This document shows positions 45,120 through 56,431 of a DNA stretch of 64,000 nucleotides, piece by piece (the stretch's first letter is position 1; each line of letters opens with the position of its first letter). Source of the stretch: Muscardinus avellanarius (taxonomy: Eukaryota > Chordata > Mammalia > Rodentia > Gliridae). The position numbers and the translations under genes are program-made. A model generated the notes under the pieces. That model did no database searches and was not told the DNA's origin. It saw only the letters and a program-made list of their open reading frames with translations. The stretch covers positions 100,672,023 through 100,736,022 of the forward strand of contig OY726566.1 in NCBI GenBank assembly GCA_963383645.1, given 5' to 3'.

Positions 45120-45330
45120 AGGTGCAGTGGTGCACGCTTGCAATCCCAGTACTTGGGAGGCTGAGACAAGAAAATCAGTTTCAAAGCCAGCCTTGGCAAC
45201 TTCTAGAGGCTCTCAGCAACTTAATGATATCCTGTTTCCAAATAAAAAATAAAAAATCGGGCTGAAGGTGTAGCTTGGAGGTAGAATGCCTCTGGGTTCA
45301 ATCCCCATTACCTAAAAGGAAAAAGAAAGA
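45118..45330 (+). mobile_element. B1-dID SINE, older type
   Basis: Plus-strand full-length copy directly after a (TA)n tract, ending in an AAAGGAAAAAGAAAG tail. Confidence 0.87.
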
Positions 45331-45334
45331 GTAA

Positions 45335-45546
45335 TCCAGGCATGGTGGCATACACCTGTAATACCAGTATGTAGGAGGCAGAGACAGGAGGATCATAGGT
45401 TGGCAGGCAGCCTCAGAAACTTAGTGAGGCCCTTTGAAATTTAGTGAGAGCCTGTTTCAAAATGAAAAATAAAATAAGGCCAGGAGTGTAGCTCAGAGGT
45501 AGAATGCCCCTGGGTTCAATCCCCAGTACCACACACACACACACAC
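45335..45546 (+). mobile_element. B1-dID SINE, older type, (CA)n tail
   Basis: Plus-strand copy in tandem after the previous one. The tail after CCCCAGTACCA is (CA)n. Confidence 0.88.
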
Positions 45547-46771
45547 GCCAAACACTGAGTATAATCATTCCAAAAATGATTTATTGTACATTTACTATAC
45601 ATAAGGTATTTAAGAGTAAAACACTTCCCCTTTTGCTCCTGTTGCCAGGGGTGGCATGGGTGGACACATCATGTCCGCTGTGATGGAAACCTTAGGCTGG
45701 CATGTCTGGGATGTGTGCTGAAGGTGTCCACATGCAGCAAAGCACAGGTAGAATTGTCTATAATGCAAAGTGCCCAAGAATAAAGAAAAGAGTAAAGCAT
45801 GACGACAAAAGTGAGGAAGGCATAGGCCAGAGGCAAGATGTGCCTCTCTGGGGAACCCCTTGGTCACTGACACCAGCAGTAGCCAGTTCTCATAACTGCA
45901 TTTCCCAAACCCAGAATGTCTTTCCCGTGCTTGTTATGTTGCCTGTCTTAAGCCACAATCCTCATCTTCTTAGTGACCACACATGGAAAAGTGGATGGTG
46001 TATATTTCTAATAGAATTACAGCTGTTAAGATGTATGGGTCTAACCCATAGCAGTGCACAGTTGCCTCCCTAGGCAAACAAAGTAGTCATAGATAAGGTA
46101 GTTGAAAATGGTAGCGGGGAAGAGAAGAAAGGCAGGGGGTTGATAGTGCAAAAACAACCTGGTCTATCTCGGTAACACCGATCAGCCAGCCCCTGCACCC
46201 TGCCTCCAGGTCTGTGGTCTACAGTGTTTGGGGCAGGCCCTGCTCTGTTGGAAGCCAGCGAGCTCCCAGCTGGCCTGGAGAGGCAGGCATGACAAGCTCT
46301 GAGAACACGAGGGGGAAACTGACCAACCCCCAGACCGTATGAAGGGACCGTATCACCTGGCCAACTGAGCTATACAGAAGAAACTTATTCCTGGACCCAG
46401 AGCTGCATTTGATAGGAATTTCTTCATCAGTAATTTGCGAGTCTTCTTTTCCCTTAGAGGCTTGCTTTTATTGGCCCCACGTGATGCTGAACCTCTGACA
46501 AAGCTGCGCGGTGAGTAACTGCATCCTACGAGCAGCATGATAATTCAACTGTTGAATTATCCGGCATTTTGTGCGGGTGGGAGGGGGTAGAGAAAAGCCA
46601 AGAAGGATGGTGGGGTGTGCCCACCTACAGAGCGCTGGAGCATGGGAGGGCTTTTAGCTGGAAAATGCTTCTTCATTTCTCCAGCTAAGTTTTTATCTGG
46701 GATGGTCTCTTTAAGATCCAGTTGGAAATGGGGAAGGAGTGGGAGAAGAGAACGTGGTACAGCAGTCAGTG

Positions 46772-46772
<1 letters not shown>
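45547..46772. other. Intergenic sequence without recognised features
   Basis: Two unrelated short open frames near 45.7 kb on opposite strands. No named repeat or gene seen. Confidence 0.5.

Positions 46773-46846
<74 letters not shown>
46773..46846. repeat. (GA)n microsatellite
   Basis: About 36 GA units, a long purine-strand tract. Followed 80 bases later by (TCTG)n(TC)n at 46929-46975. Confidence 0.97.
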
Positions 46847-46849
<3 letters not shown>

Positions 46850-46927
46850 AAATATGGAAGGGGGACACCAAGCAATGGGTAGACTATCAACAGAAAGAAA
46901 ATTGCTCCAACCTCATCAGACTCCTCA

Positions 46928-46928
<1 letters not shown>

Positions 46929-46975
<47 letters not shown>
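46929..46975. repeat. (TCTG)n(TC)n microsatellite
   Basis: About eight TCTG units then TC units. The pyrimidine strand here is complementary in type to the GA tract upstream. Confidence 0.95.
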
Positions 46976-47089
46976 AATAAACCCTTGTGCCAGGTCCTTC
47001 CCCAGCCTCCTTAAGGGTACTGTGCCATTTTCTCTTTTGATGGATTGCTGTTCACATAGATTTTTTTCCCTGTAAAGTGATATGAGTGA

Positions 47090-47875
47090 GTTTTCTTTCT
47101 TTTTATTTTAGACACACTCACACGTTGCATAATGATTATCACAGTCGAAGTAATGAACACAACCAACACTACCCATACTGTACAGTGGCTCCCAAAGAAT
47201 TAACTCATCTTACAGCTGAAGATTTGTATCTTTTGAGCAACTTCTCCCCAGCCCCTGGCAACCACCATTCTATTCTCTGCCTCTGTGAGTTCAACCTCTC
47301 ATTATATCGCACATCACTGAGATCATACGACATTTGTCTTTCTGTGTCTACATTACCTCTCTCAGGACAACGTCCTCCAGGTTCCTTCAGATTGTCACAC
47401 ATTTCAGGACTCCTCTTTTTGCAGCTGAGTATTATTCCATTGCATCCATACCACCTCTTAAAAATTCCATCCCTCCATCGATGGGCACTGAGTTAGTTGT
47501 TCTCTGTCCTGGCTGTTGTTACGAGTGGTATAGTAGCCGGGCGTGGTGGTGCACGTTTGTAATCCCAGCATTCAGAAGGCTGAGGCAGGAGGATTGCAGT
47601 TTGCAGACAACCTCAGCTACTTAGTAAGGCTCTCCACAACTTAGTGAGACCCTGTTTCAAAATAAAGAATAAAAAATAGGGCAGGGGGTGTGGCTCGGAG
47701 GTAGAATGCCCTGGTTTTTCACCCTCATACCCCCCCCACACACACACACAAAGAGTGGTGTAGTGAACATGGGCACAGGCCTCTCCCAGAGACTGGCTTC
47801 TTCTCCTTTGGATATACACCCAAAAGAAAAAATATTGAGTCGTTTGGTAATTTAATTTTTTTCCCTTCAAAGAGG
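47090..47875 (-). mobile_element. Ancient LINE-1 3' region, split by a SINE
   Basis: Antisense relic with CAGCCCCTGGCAACCACCAT, TCTATTCTCTGCCTCTGTGAG, GAGATCATACGACATTTGTC, AGTATTATTCCATTGCATCC and TTTGGATATACACCCAAAAG, the characteristic order of old L1 3' UTRs. A SINE at 47534-47752 interrupts it. Confidence 0.85.
47534..47752 (+). mobile_element. B1-dID SINE inside L1, (CA)n tail
   Basis: Plus-strand copy flanked by GAGTGGTATAGT and GAGTGGTGTAGT, inserted in an antisense L1 3' fragment. Its tail is C-run plus (CA)n. Confidence 0.9.
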
Positions 47876-47952
47876 GTGTTTTTATTTTGGGGGGTTTTGT
47901 TTTGGTTTCTTTACTCTGCCTGTGAGAGCCTCTGAGAAAAAAACTTAATAAT

Positions 47953-48172
47953 GAGCCAGGTGTGATGCCACATGCCTATAACCTCAGTGCCCAGGAGGCT
48001 GAGATGGGAAGTTTGCAGGTTCAAGGACAGCCTCAGCAAGTATGTAGTGAGACTCTCAGCAATCTCTCAAGACCCTGTTCCAAAATAAAACTAAAAAAGT
48101 GTGAGTGTACAGCTCAATGATAGAATGCACCTGGGCTCAATCCCTAGTACCCCCCCCACACACACACACTTA
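47953..48172 (+). mobile_element. B1-dID SINE, older type, (CA)n tail
   Basis: Plus-strand full-length copy ending CTAGTACC, then a C run and (CA)n. Confidence 0.87.
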
Positions 48173-48209
48173 AAGAAATTTAATAAAATATATTAAAGAG
48201 CCCTAATCT

Positions 48210-48427
48210 GAGCTAGGCGCAGTGATGCCCCTGTAATGCCAGTACTTGGGAGGCTGAGACAGGAGGATCTCAGGTTCAAGACCAACCTCAGCAACCTCGT
48301 GAGGACCTCCACAATCTAGTGAGAACGTGTCTCAAAAATAAAAAGTAAAATAGGGGTAGAAGTGTAGCTCAGAGGTAGAATGCCTCTGAGTTCAAACCCC
48401 AGTACTACATACACATGCACACACAAA
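48210..48427 (+). mobile_element. B1-dID SINE, older type
   Basis: Plus-strand full-length copy, third of a row of three in the same orientation upstream of WEE2, with a degenerate CA-rich tail. Confidence 0.87.
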
Positions 48428-49146
48428 ATATACCTAAACTGTAAGAAAGAAACATTTTACAAAATAAGAAATTTGGGACAAAAGCAATTGCCATTTTACA
48501 GTGGTCAGCATCTGCTTCTATGTGTTGCTGGTCTTTCTAGCCTTTCTTCTGTCAGTTGCAAATTGTGTTCAATCCTCTCAAAGCTTTGACTGCTAGTACT
48601 GGGGAAGGAAGAACACATGGACCAGAGCAGGTGTGTTTGGCAGGGCTCCCGGGTGTGTCTCCATCAGGGCTCTGGACTCCAGCCAAGACATGTTATATCC
48701 AGGTGACACCACAGGCTAATGACCTGCTGTTAGCCATTGGGTGATTGGGGAGTAGATAGGAGGTGAGGTGATATTTATACATGGCAGGTGAAAATAAAGT
48801 CTTTGGGTAATGGGCTTGTTCCCAAATGGACTGAAATGGGTATTTTTAAAGCCACGCTAAGTTAAAGAAACCCAACTCTCTCACCAGTATTTTGCAGCGC
48901 ACTGATGTAGAGAGACTGCAGGGTAGCCAGAAAAACTCTGCACATGAATCAGATTTAATTGCTCAGAGACTTACTGGCGTTTTCTTTAATCAGAATAGAA
49001 ATTAGGATAAGCTGAGGCCTTACTGATCTGTGGTACTTAAGGGAGAAAATTAAGTGTGTCTCACAGATGTTAGCTAGTAGAGGGGAGGGCTGGCTAAAGT
49101 TGTAGAACTCGCTGGTCTCAATTACTTCCTCCTCCTTTGGCTGTAG
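48428..49146 (+). other. Region upstream of WEE2 coding exon 1
   Basis: No SINE in the last 700 bases before the first coding exon. It should hold the end of a non-coding intron or the promoter itself. There is no CpG island, as expected for a germline-restricted gene. Specific sites are not called. Confidence 0.45.
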
Positions 49147-49202
49147 ATTCAGTGTCTCCTCTGAAACACCACCTTGCCTGTGCTATAAGCTCTTTCACTG
49201 AG
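49147..49202 (+). other. WEE2: Probable 5' UTR part of the first WEE2 coding exon
   Basis: A pyrimidine-rich tract followed by CTGTAG (49141-49146) resembles a splice acceptor 56 bases before the start codon. This suggests a separate non-coding first exon upstream, which I could not locate. Alternatively transcription starts near here. The frame is open upstream to an ATG at 49137, but that ATG would lie in the putative acceptor, so it is not used. Confidence 0.5.
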
Positions 49203-49544
49203 ATGGATGAAGGAGGTGCTAAGAAAGAGCCAAGCCAGATATTAAACCTTTCCTTCAGTGAAGAAGAGACTGACGATGAAGGCCAGAAGACAGCACAGGA
49301 GAGTGTGGAGGCCCAGCGCCGAAGCCCTGAGTGGAGAGAGGAGGGCGAGGCTCAAGATTTGGAGGCTCCCCGGACTCCCGAGGGTCAAGTATGGGAACCC
49401 ACCACCTCTCAGGAGAAAGAGAAGAAAAGTCCAGATCCAGCTCTGCGGATTCCAATGTTGGACACTCCCAAATGTCCCCCGACGCCAATGCCCCCCGGAA
49501 AAAGGAGCAGGTTGTCCTACGGTGGCAGCCTCTCCACCCCCAAG
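49203..49544 (+). CDS. WEE2: WEE2 coding exon 1 (N-terminal regulatory region)
   Basis: The start at 49203 gives MDEGGAKKEPSQILNLSFSE, then an acidic EEETDDEGQK block, both matching the WEE2 amino end. The exon encodes 114 residues and ends in STPK at a GTCAGT donor (49545). Six Ser/Thr-Pro sites (residues 41, 58, 76, 88, 94 and 112) are candidate CDK-type sites. The basic GKRSRLS motif at 99-105 resembles a PKA consensus; PKA regulation of this kinase's N terminus is known for mouse Wee1B at another serine. The region is predicted disordered and evolves fast, so similarity to other mammals is patchy outside the motifs. Confidence 0.93.
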
Positions 49545-49737
49545 GTCAGTGAACTGGGGCAGGGGGCCTGGGCCACTCAGATAGGTTTCCCTTCAGTGCA
49601 GCTGGGTATGAGAGACTTGCTTCGTAGCCCTGTGTAACCCAGCTACATACTTATTGGTGGAAATGAAGGAGAATCTAAAGCTACCAGGAAACAGAATTGA
49701 ATGTCTGGCTGCTTATCTTTTCAAAACCATTGGTGTA

Positions 49738-49957
49738 TCCAGGTGGTGGTGGTACACACCTGTAATCCCAGTACTTGGGAGACTGAGACAGGAGGATCGC
49801 AGGTTTGAGAACAGCCTCAGCAACTTGGCGAGGCTCAGCAACCTAGCGAGACCCTGTTTCAAAACAAAACAAATAAAAATAAATACATAAATAAAAAAAG
49901 ACTGTGCTCAAAGGTAGAAAGCTCCTGGGCTCAATCTGCGATACTAAAAAAGAAAAA
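49738..49957 (+). mobile_element. B1-dID SINE in WEE2 intron 1
   Basis: Plus-strand copy with a complete B1 half and an expanded AACAAATAAAAATAAATA linker. The dID half is worn (TGTGCTCAAAGGTAGAAAGC). Confidence 0.85.
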
Positions 49958-50729
49958 CAAAACAAAACTTTGGTTCCAATAACTGTTTGGTATTGACTGC
50001 ATATAAGTGAGGTTGTGGGGTGGTGGTAAGCTGTCTTATACCTCAGTCAACAGCAGAGGCAGGACTAGACACTTGATCTTTCTTTGCTGGTAAGGGGGCT
50101 TAGTCTATTCTTCCCCTTATACAACCCCACTGTATATTTGGGAGGTAAAGACTTACTAATGTTTGCTAATACAAGAACGTTCGCATTCAGTGTTTGAACA
50201 TATTTATATCTTTGTTGCTGTTCTTCCCAACAGAAACTCCTTTCCCATCTTTGGCCTAAGAAGTACAGGCTTCTCTAGTATGAGCAAAGAGATAACCGAG
50301 GATGGCAAATAAGCAATGCTTGCTAACAGCCCATATAGTCCTCTGTTTCTGCTGGGGTTCGTCTCCTACTGTATCACTCACCTTATTTCAGCCAGGTTGA
50401 AGCAGGGCTGTCTCTGATGGACTCTGGTGCCACAGAGTGCGATCGTGAGGACGGTTATTACCTCGGATTCCTGCTGGCTCAGCTTGAAGTGCTTAAGATC
50501 ATTATAACAACATCTGTGATCCTGCTTGCAGGACAGTCGCTGTCAGTGGGTCTCCTTAGTGCCTGCTCAGCACGCCTGCCATGTCTAACAGGAAACACTA
50601 AGCTCCGTGTTAGAACTGCAGACAATTATGTTCAGGTGTCTGTCAGCAGCAGATTTTTTCCCATGGTCCAGATACCACACAATTGAATATTCATTTTTTT
50701 GAAAATTCACTGTAAGTTGCATTAAAATA
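49958..50729. other. WEE2 intron 1, unremarkable
   Basis: No gene or named repeat recognised. Confidence 0.5.
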
Positions 50730-51500
50730 TAGTTTCTGCCCTCAAAGAGCTTACAGTGTAGGAAAGAACAAGATGGAGAGATGAGGGAGGGAGGAGAGAC
50801 AGCAGGAATGAGGGAGAGAGAAGCTGTGCCAATAGACACTGTGTTAAGAGTGGTCCGAGTTCTCTGGGCAGACTGGTTCTCAGGGGGTGATGGGGAAAGA
50901 AGGAAAGGTGACGGTTGGTACAATTCTGCCCCGTGGTGGAGAGGCACTGAGCATGTCGCCTGAGGAAGAGCTCACAGCAAGACAACACGACGTGGCATGT
51001 ATGTCGCGCCCATTTGATCACTGAAGCTTAGCCGAACCTCTCGACCTGTTAGCAGATCTTCTTCCATTTGTTGACTTTAAAAAGTGCCCCAAAGTGAGCA
51101 CAGGTAAACAAATAACTGAAACAAAATTTAAAGCTCTGGTCAGGGGTGTCAGAGGAATGGTAGACCGCCATGGAGAGGAGTGAGGCTTAAGCTTCGAATA
51201 TCAGTGGAGACTTTTCAAAGGAAGTAATGTTTAAGGGAAGTCTTGAAGGACCATTTGGAGTTATTCAGGCAAAGAAAAATGAGAATCCCAGGCAAAGAAA
51301 AACGCACCCACCAAGTTAAGTGGCTGGGGAGGAGAGAGCATGCTACACTTGGAATACTGTATGTGATTTAAGTGTGAGAGGTCTGTGTGTGAGAGGCGGG
51401 AACCAAGGTGAGTAGGTGGGCAAGAGCATGACCAAGAGTTCATCCTAAAAGTGTTGAGAGAGCCCTAAATGGTTTTGAGAAGGAGCAGTTATTTTATTTA
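50730..51500 (+). repeat. Ancient dispersed repeat, family not assigned
   Basis: CTGCCCTCAAAGAGCTTACA, GTGTAGGAAAGAACAAG at the left and AAGTCTTGAAGGACCATTTG, GAGCATGCTACACTTGG further on resemble a long old mammalian repeat. Boundaries are uncertain. Confidence 0.35.
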
Positions 51501-51559
51501 TCATATTGTTACTATTATTACTATTGTTGTTATTATTATCATCATCATTGTTATTATTT

Positions 51560-51640
51560 TGCGCTGAGGATTGAACTCAAAGGCATTCTACCTCTAAGCT
51601 ACACCCCAGCCCCTTGAAACAGGCATGTACGCGCACACCT
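51560..51640 (-). mobile_element. dID half of a SINE with B1 remnant
   Basis: Minus-strand dID half (GAGGATTGAACTCAAAGGCA) followed by a B1 scrap. A (TTA/TCA)n tract precedes it. Confidence 0.65.
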
Positions 51641-52870
51641 GGTATAACAGGAGCATTTAAAAACACATGGCGGCCTTTATGTGTCAGACGGAATGGCATA
51701 GGAGAGGGTGTGGAGGCAGGGCAGGATTTTCAAATAGTTCTGAGTACAGAGACAGGCTTGAACTAGACAGGAGCGGAAGTTGAGAGATGTCAGGAATTAG
51801 TAATTAACATGATGGAAGGGAAAGGATGCATCTAAGATGACTGTGGGGGTTTTTGCTTGATTAATTGAATAGACTGTATCTTGAATCAAGAGCGAAGTTA
51901 CTATATAGGTACAGATTTGGATAAAAAGTAGACATGTGGTTAAGTAGTTGGATAAATGAGTCTGGAGCATAGAAGAATGATGGAAGTCTGGGATCCATCT
52001 TCAGATATCTATGGCCTTGAGGAAACTGCAAAAACCATGGGTTGGGATAAGGGCACATAGCTTGAGTGCCAAAGTAAGAAGAGAATTCTTCCAAGTTAGG
52101 AATCTTGGATAGCGCCAAGATGTGAAGGATAAGCAGAAAATAGAGGGAAACTGGGATTGCAACTGGGAAAGTACATGCTTTATGAAAATGTGGTTGGGAT
52201 CAGGGCCGGAGAAGAGGATGCAGAGATGGCAATTGGTAATGTTCTGCTGACTACTTAGGCTGCACAGGAAAGAAGGATTGGCTTCCTTCAGCTCTGCCTG
52301 AGGGATAGAAGCAGAAATCACTTGAAATTGACTTTAGTTCTCCATAAAGAATTCCTAGCAGAATTATCTAGGTAGTAAGGTCCCTCTGGCTAAATATATT
52401 GAACACTAGCTGGTGCTGATGATTGCTCAGTTAGAATCTGACAGTAGAAGAGACTGGAGCATCCGAGGAATAACTGTAAAAACTGGCTCCATAGTTTACT
52501 AGGCCTGAAATGCTTGTTTATGGGAAACTAACTGCCTTCTCTGCTCACCAGCCTCAGAAGTCAAGGAGCCGTTGCCCCAATTTCCCTTATCACCCTTAAT
52601 CATCTGCACGGAACTGTGACGTGGGGATTTATCCACACTCTTGGGAGCACATTTTTATTCTCAACCCAGCTCATCTTTCAGAAAAATTTCAGTCTGCTTT
52701 TCCTCCAGGCAGAACTTCCTTTCATAGAGGATGTCACTAATGTCCTTCCCCATATCACAAGGGGAACAGACACATTCTATTAGCATTCATGTTTCCATAC
52801 TAGAAATTCTGATGTTGTCTGCCCCCATGAGAATAATTCTTCTTCTCCCCTCCCCCTCCTCCTTCTTTCT
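51641..52870. other. WEE2 intron 1, unremarkable
   Basis: Probably continues the old dispersed repeat at its left end. Nothing else named. Confidence 0.4.
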
Positions 52871-53049
52871 TTTTGTGGAATTGGGGTTGGAACCCAGAGG
52901 CTTCCTACCTCCTGGCTATACTCCCAGACCTATTTTATATTTTATTTGGAAACAGGGTCTCACTAAGTTGCTGAGAGCCTCACTAAGTAGCTGAGCCTGG
53001 CTTCGAACCTGTGCGATCCTCCTGTCTCAGCCTCCCAAGCGTGGGGATT
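52871..53049 (-). mobile_element. B1-dID SINE, 5'-truncated
   Basis: Minus-strand transitional copy that stops at GCGTGGGGATT. It lacks the last 25 or so bases, which would be the 5' end of the element. Confidence 0.85.
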
Positions 53050-54514
53050 TCTTCTTCTTATCTGAAAGTTTCCTAAGCTCTTTTTTATGTTCCTTGAAGT
53101 GTGGTAACAGAACTATGCGCAGCTGTCCAGGTGTGTCCACTGGACTATGAAACCCCACTGTTTCATAGGTCATAGACGCATTTTTGCTTTCCATATGATA
53201 ATATACATTACAACAAAATGATTTCCAGGAGAATGATTTGCAACAATTCTGTTCATTTCTCAAAACATATTGAAAATTGAGAAGTGTTGCTATTTAGTTT
53301 TGCTTACTTTGAACCAGTAGTCCGTCTTCATGATAAATTCACTGGAAAATCTTGATTTTTGTCAGTGAGGGCTTTGACAGTGGCCCTCTGTGAACTCTAA
53401 GATGGATGCAAGACCCCTGTGAGAATCTTTGATTCTAACAATGACACTAAAATATATTCCTTTTCTTCACTAAAATATATTCCTTTCTTGTAGACACCCT
53501 TTTCAAAGAGACATATTTCTGGTTCTATACTAAAAAATTGTGGGAGGAGACAATAAAAAAAAGTAGAACATCTTGGTAAAGAGCCACACAGTGCAGTGAT
53601 TGTATCGTGCGGTTCCATTATGACCCTGTGTATTCTACTGTGTACCTGCAGATCTACAGCTCTGGTGTTTCTCTGGCCTTGGCTCCTGGGTCCAAAGGAA
53701 TCCTTCTTAGAATTCCTTATCTTTGGCCTTTCCCCTTGCCCTTTGGTTTAGTTCTGGTTAGGTTTAGGCCCATGTCCTCTTACTGCACCACACTTGGAGT
53801 GGCAAGTCTTGTATGCTCTACTTATTGGCAGCTGGTTGTAGCCACTGCAAACCCCTGAAATTTTAAATTTAAATTTATTCTAGAGCACTATTTTTCAATC
53901 CCACCTCATGGAGCTCTTCTCATTTAATCTGTGTTTTAAGTTCTCACGTTTAGATAGTCTATGAAATTCTTCCCTCACAAAGTGATTATGAGACACTGAT
54001 GAGCTGCTGATTAATGGACACTGTATTCCTTAATACCTAGAATTCACTTCTTTACCACTCAGTATTTAGCTGATTGTCTACTGTTTATTAGACACCAAAC
54101 AGATATTTGGATGAAAAACTGAATGTTAAACTATAAACTGAGAATGTAAGGATCAGGCTTTCTATAAAATCAGTTTTTGTTTACCTAAACTTAAGTGCCT
54201 TCGTTTTCAAAATTAAAGGTAGGATTGAAATCGGTGGGTTTCATAAATAGCTGGCAGAATGGTCCAGGGCAAAAGTGTGGAGCTTAATAAAAGTACAGAC
54301 TCCTATGTTGACCTCATGAATTGAAATATTTAGAAACAGAGACCAGGATTGTGTATTTTTTTTAAATAGAAGTACTGTAAGTTCTGAACCAGAGAATCCT
54401 TAAGGTCCCTTCTAGCAATAACATTCTTTTGTTTAAATACTAATTAGTTGCTAACATGGAACTTTTCTTCCCCTTTGACACTATTTTGACTTGGCTTTGG
54501 TCATCCTTATTCAG
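53050..54514. other. WEE2 intron 1, SINE-free stretch before coding exon 2
   Basis: Contains a 22-base tandem duplication (CACTAAAATATATTCCTTT unit at about 53445-53488). Otherwise nothing named. Confidence 0.5.
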
Positions 54515-54708
54515 ATCCTGCTGAGCCAGCCAGGAACTTCAACAGGGAAGCCCTCTTCCCAAAGTGCTGAGCACTTGAGACTCACGCCTGTTTCTCTCAT
54601 GGATGAAGCCACCTCACGCTCTCTGATCAATATTAATCCATTCACCCCAGAGTCTTATAGAAAATTATTTCTTCAATCAAAGGGAAAGAGGAAAACCAGG
54701 GGAGACCT
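54515..54708 (+). CDS. WEE2: WEE2 coding exon 2
   Basis: The acceptor is CTTATTCAG at 54506-54514. The exon encodes ILLSQPGTSTGKPSSQSAEH, then LRLTPVSLMDEATSRSL and ININPFTPESYRKLFLQ, ending KGKRKTRGD at a GTAAGT donor. INPFTPESYRKLFLQ (residues 154-168) is the best conserved motif of Wee1-family N termini. The following KGKRKTRG is a likely nuclear localisation signal, consistent with nuclear action on CDK1-cyclin B. Intron 1 before it is about 5 kb. Confidence 0.95.
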
Positions 54709-55429
54709 GTAAGTGCATGGTTGCCTCTAACTTTTGAAAACCTCTGCAGTCAAGGGGTACAAAGAAAGAGTTCAAATAAGATTAGGAACAAGAGCTCTAT
54801 TTGAATGAAATTTAAATAATGTTTACACATGTCTCCCCTCCCAAAGTGTTTTCACAGAATTGCTAGCATCTTCCCATTGTGATGTGTACTATAACACATG
54901 GCTTCTATGTAAAAGGGCAGAATGTAGAGCTCCGACTTCAATTAGAAAGTTGAATGGACTAAGAGGTACATTCAAGGGATGTGGTTTGGTAAATATGGGG
55001 CCAGCAGCTGGGGAAGGTGCAGCTCACACTTCAAATAGCATATTGCTTTGTGTCACTGGTGATAAACACAACAGAGGAAGGATTTGAACTTCTCTGCAGG
55101 CAATGGGAGACTGACTAAACAGAAAAAGATAGTGTTGCTTTCCAAGGTGGAAAAAAAAAAAAAAAAGCCAAACTGCCCTGTTCCACAAAGGCAACAGAAT
55201 GGTCAAAATAGTCCAAATAAGAACTATGTTTATCAGAGACATTACCATATTTCTTCAGTGCTCTTTTTAAAAATAGAATAGAAGCACCTCTAATTAGGGC
55301 AGTAATTTTTTCATAAGCACTCAGCAAAATAAAGTATCATGTCTGGTTTTTTTGGGGGGGGGGATCAATGGCTATGTATTATTGAGCCTGTGGCAGAATA
55401 GATTTTCTCAATACTGTGGTGAAGAACAA

Positions 55430-55545
55430 ATGCTTTGGGCTTGGCTTGGGCTCAGATCCCAGATGCCACGTACTAATTGTCTAGGCTAGAGTTATTAACT
55501 CTCTCTGCCTCAGTTGGCTCCTTTGGGGATAACAATGTCCGCTCA
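55430..55545 (+). repeat. MIR element in WEE2 intron 2
   Basis: GGGCTCAGATCCCAGATGCC, ACGTACTAATTGTC and TCTCTCTGCCTCAGTTGGC, GGGGATAACAATG match the MIR core, sense. Confidence 0.55.
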
Positions 55546-55794
55546 CAGTTTCACCCTTGCTTCCGATTCTTAGCACATGGTGGTGTACTTGCCTAAAACA
55601 CCCATGTTTTTCCTAAGGCAGGTCCCACTCATTCTTACAGATCACCTTTTCTGGAAAAGCTCTTTAACATCCGAAATATACAACTGGATGCTGCCCATGG
55701 TGTCCCTCAATGCTTTGCTTTTATCCTGTTCTAAGTTCTCTATTGAAATTTCCTAGTTATGTTCACCCCCAAAAAGAATTTAAAGAGGGAAAAG

Positions 55795-55885
55795 AAATTG
55801 TCTTATTTATCCTCAGAGCCCCAGAAACTAGCACAGGACCAAGTCCAATAAGTGCTGCAATGATCATAAATAATCATACCTTGAT
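55795..55885 (+). repeat. L2-type 3' tail in WEE2 intron 2
   Basis: TCTTATTTATCCTCAGAGCC, CCAGAAACTAGCACAGGACC and AATAAGTGCTGCAATGATCA resemble the L2 tail. It ends some 20 bases before the acceptor of WEE2 coding exon 3. Confidence 0.4.
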
Positions 55886-55901
55886 TCTTATTTATTTCTA
55901 G

Positions 55902-55953
55902 TGAGGAAGCTGGCACAGAGGAAGGACCATTAGAACAAGGGCAGCCTGCCAAG
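55902..55953 (+). CDS. WEE2: WEE2 coding exon 3 (52 nt)
   Basis: The acceptor TTATTTCTAG ends at 55901 and the donor GTGAGC begins at 55954. The exon completes a leucine codon and adds EEAGTEEGPLEQGQPAK, an acidic linker that matches the position of EEAGPEEGKGGLPAK in human by recall. It is too short to be found by open-frame scanning. The identification rests on phase (2 to 0), splice signals and the shared acidic motif. Confidence 0.9.
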
Positions 55954-56179
55954 GTGAGCATACCTTTTTGGCCCAGCTGTGACAACACAGGCATTTCTTT
56001 CTATACTCTCTGCATCTCTGCCTCTCTCCCACTGTCTTTTCCCCTCTCTTTTCCTCTATTCTCTTCACCGATTCTCCCTCCCTCCTCCTTCAATAGTTCA
56101 AAGAAAACAGATGTTCTCTCTCTCCCCATTTCTGGTCCTCTTCTACCTCATTAACTCATTACCCCACCCCTACTTTTTA

Positions 56180-56379
56180 TTTTATTTTTTGTGGTACTTG
56201 GAGTTGAACCCAGAGGCATTCTAACTCCAAGCTATACCCTCAGTTCTATTTTATTATTTCAAAACAAGCTTTCACTAAGTTGCGGAGGGCCTAAGTTGCT
56301 GAGGCTAGCTGCAAACCTGTGATCCTCCTGTCTCGGCCTGCAAAGTACTGGGATTACAAGTATGCACCACCATGCCCAG

Positions 56380-56382
<3 letters not shown>
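56180..56382 (-). mobile_element. B1-dID SINE, older type, followed by (CA)n
   Basis: Minus-strand full-length copy in WEE2 intron 3. A long (CA)n tract abuts its 5' end instead of its tail, unlike most copies here. Confidence 0.85.

Positions 56383-56383
<1 letters not shown>

Positions 56384-56429
<46 letters not shown>
56384..56429. repeat. (CA)n microsatellite in WEE2 intron 3
   Basis: About 23 CA units next to the 5' end of a minus-strand SINE. Confidence 0.97.

Positions 56430-56431
<2 letters not shown>

Noticed and set aside
49137..49202. Upstream in-frame ATG for WEE2
   Set aside because: It overlaps a likely splice acceptor, and the family start MDxxx lies at 49203.
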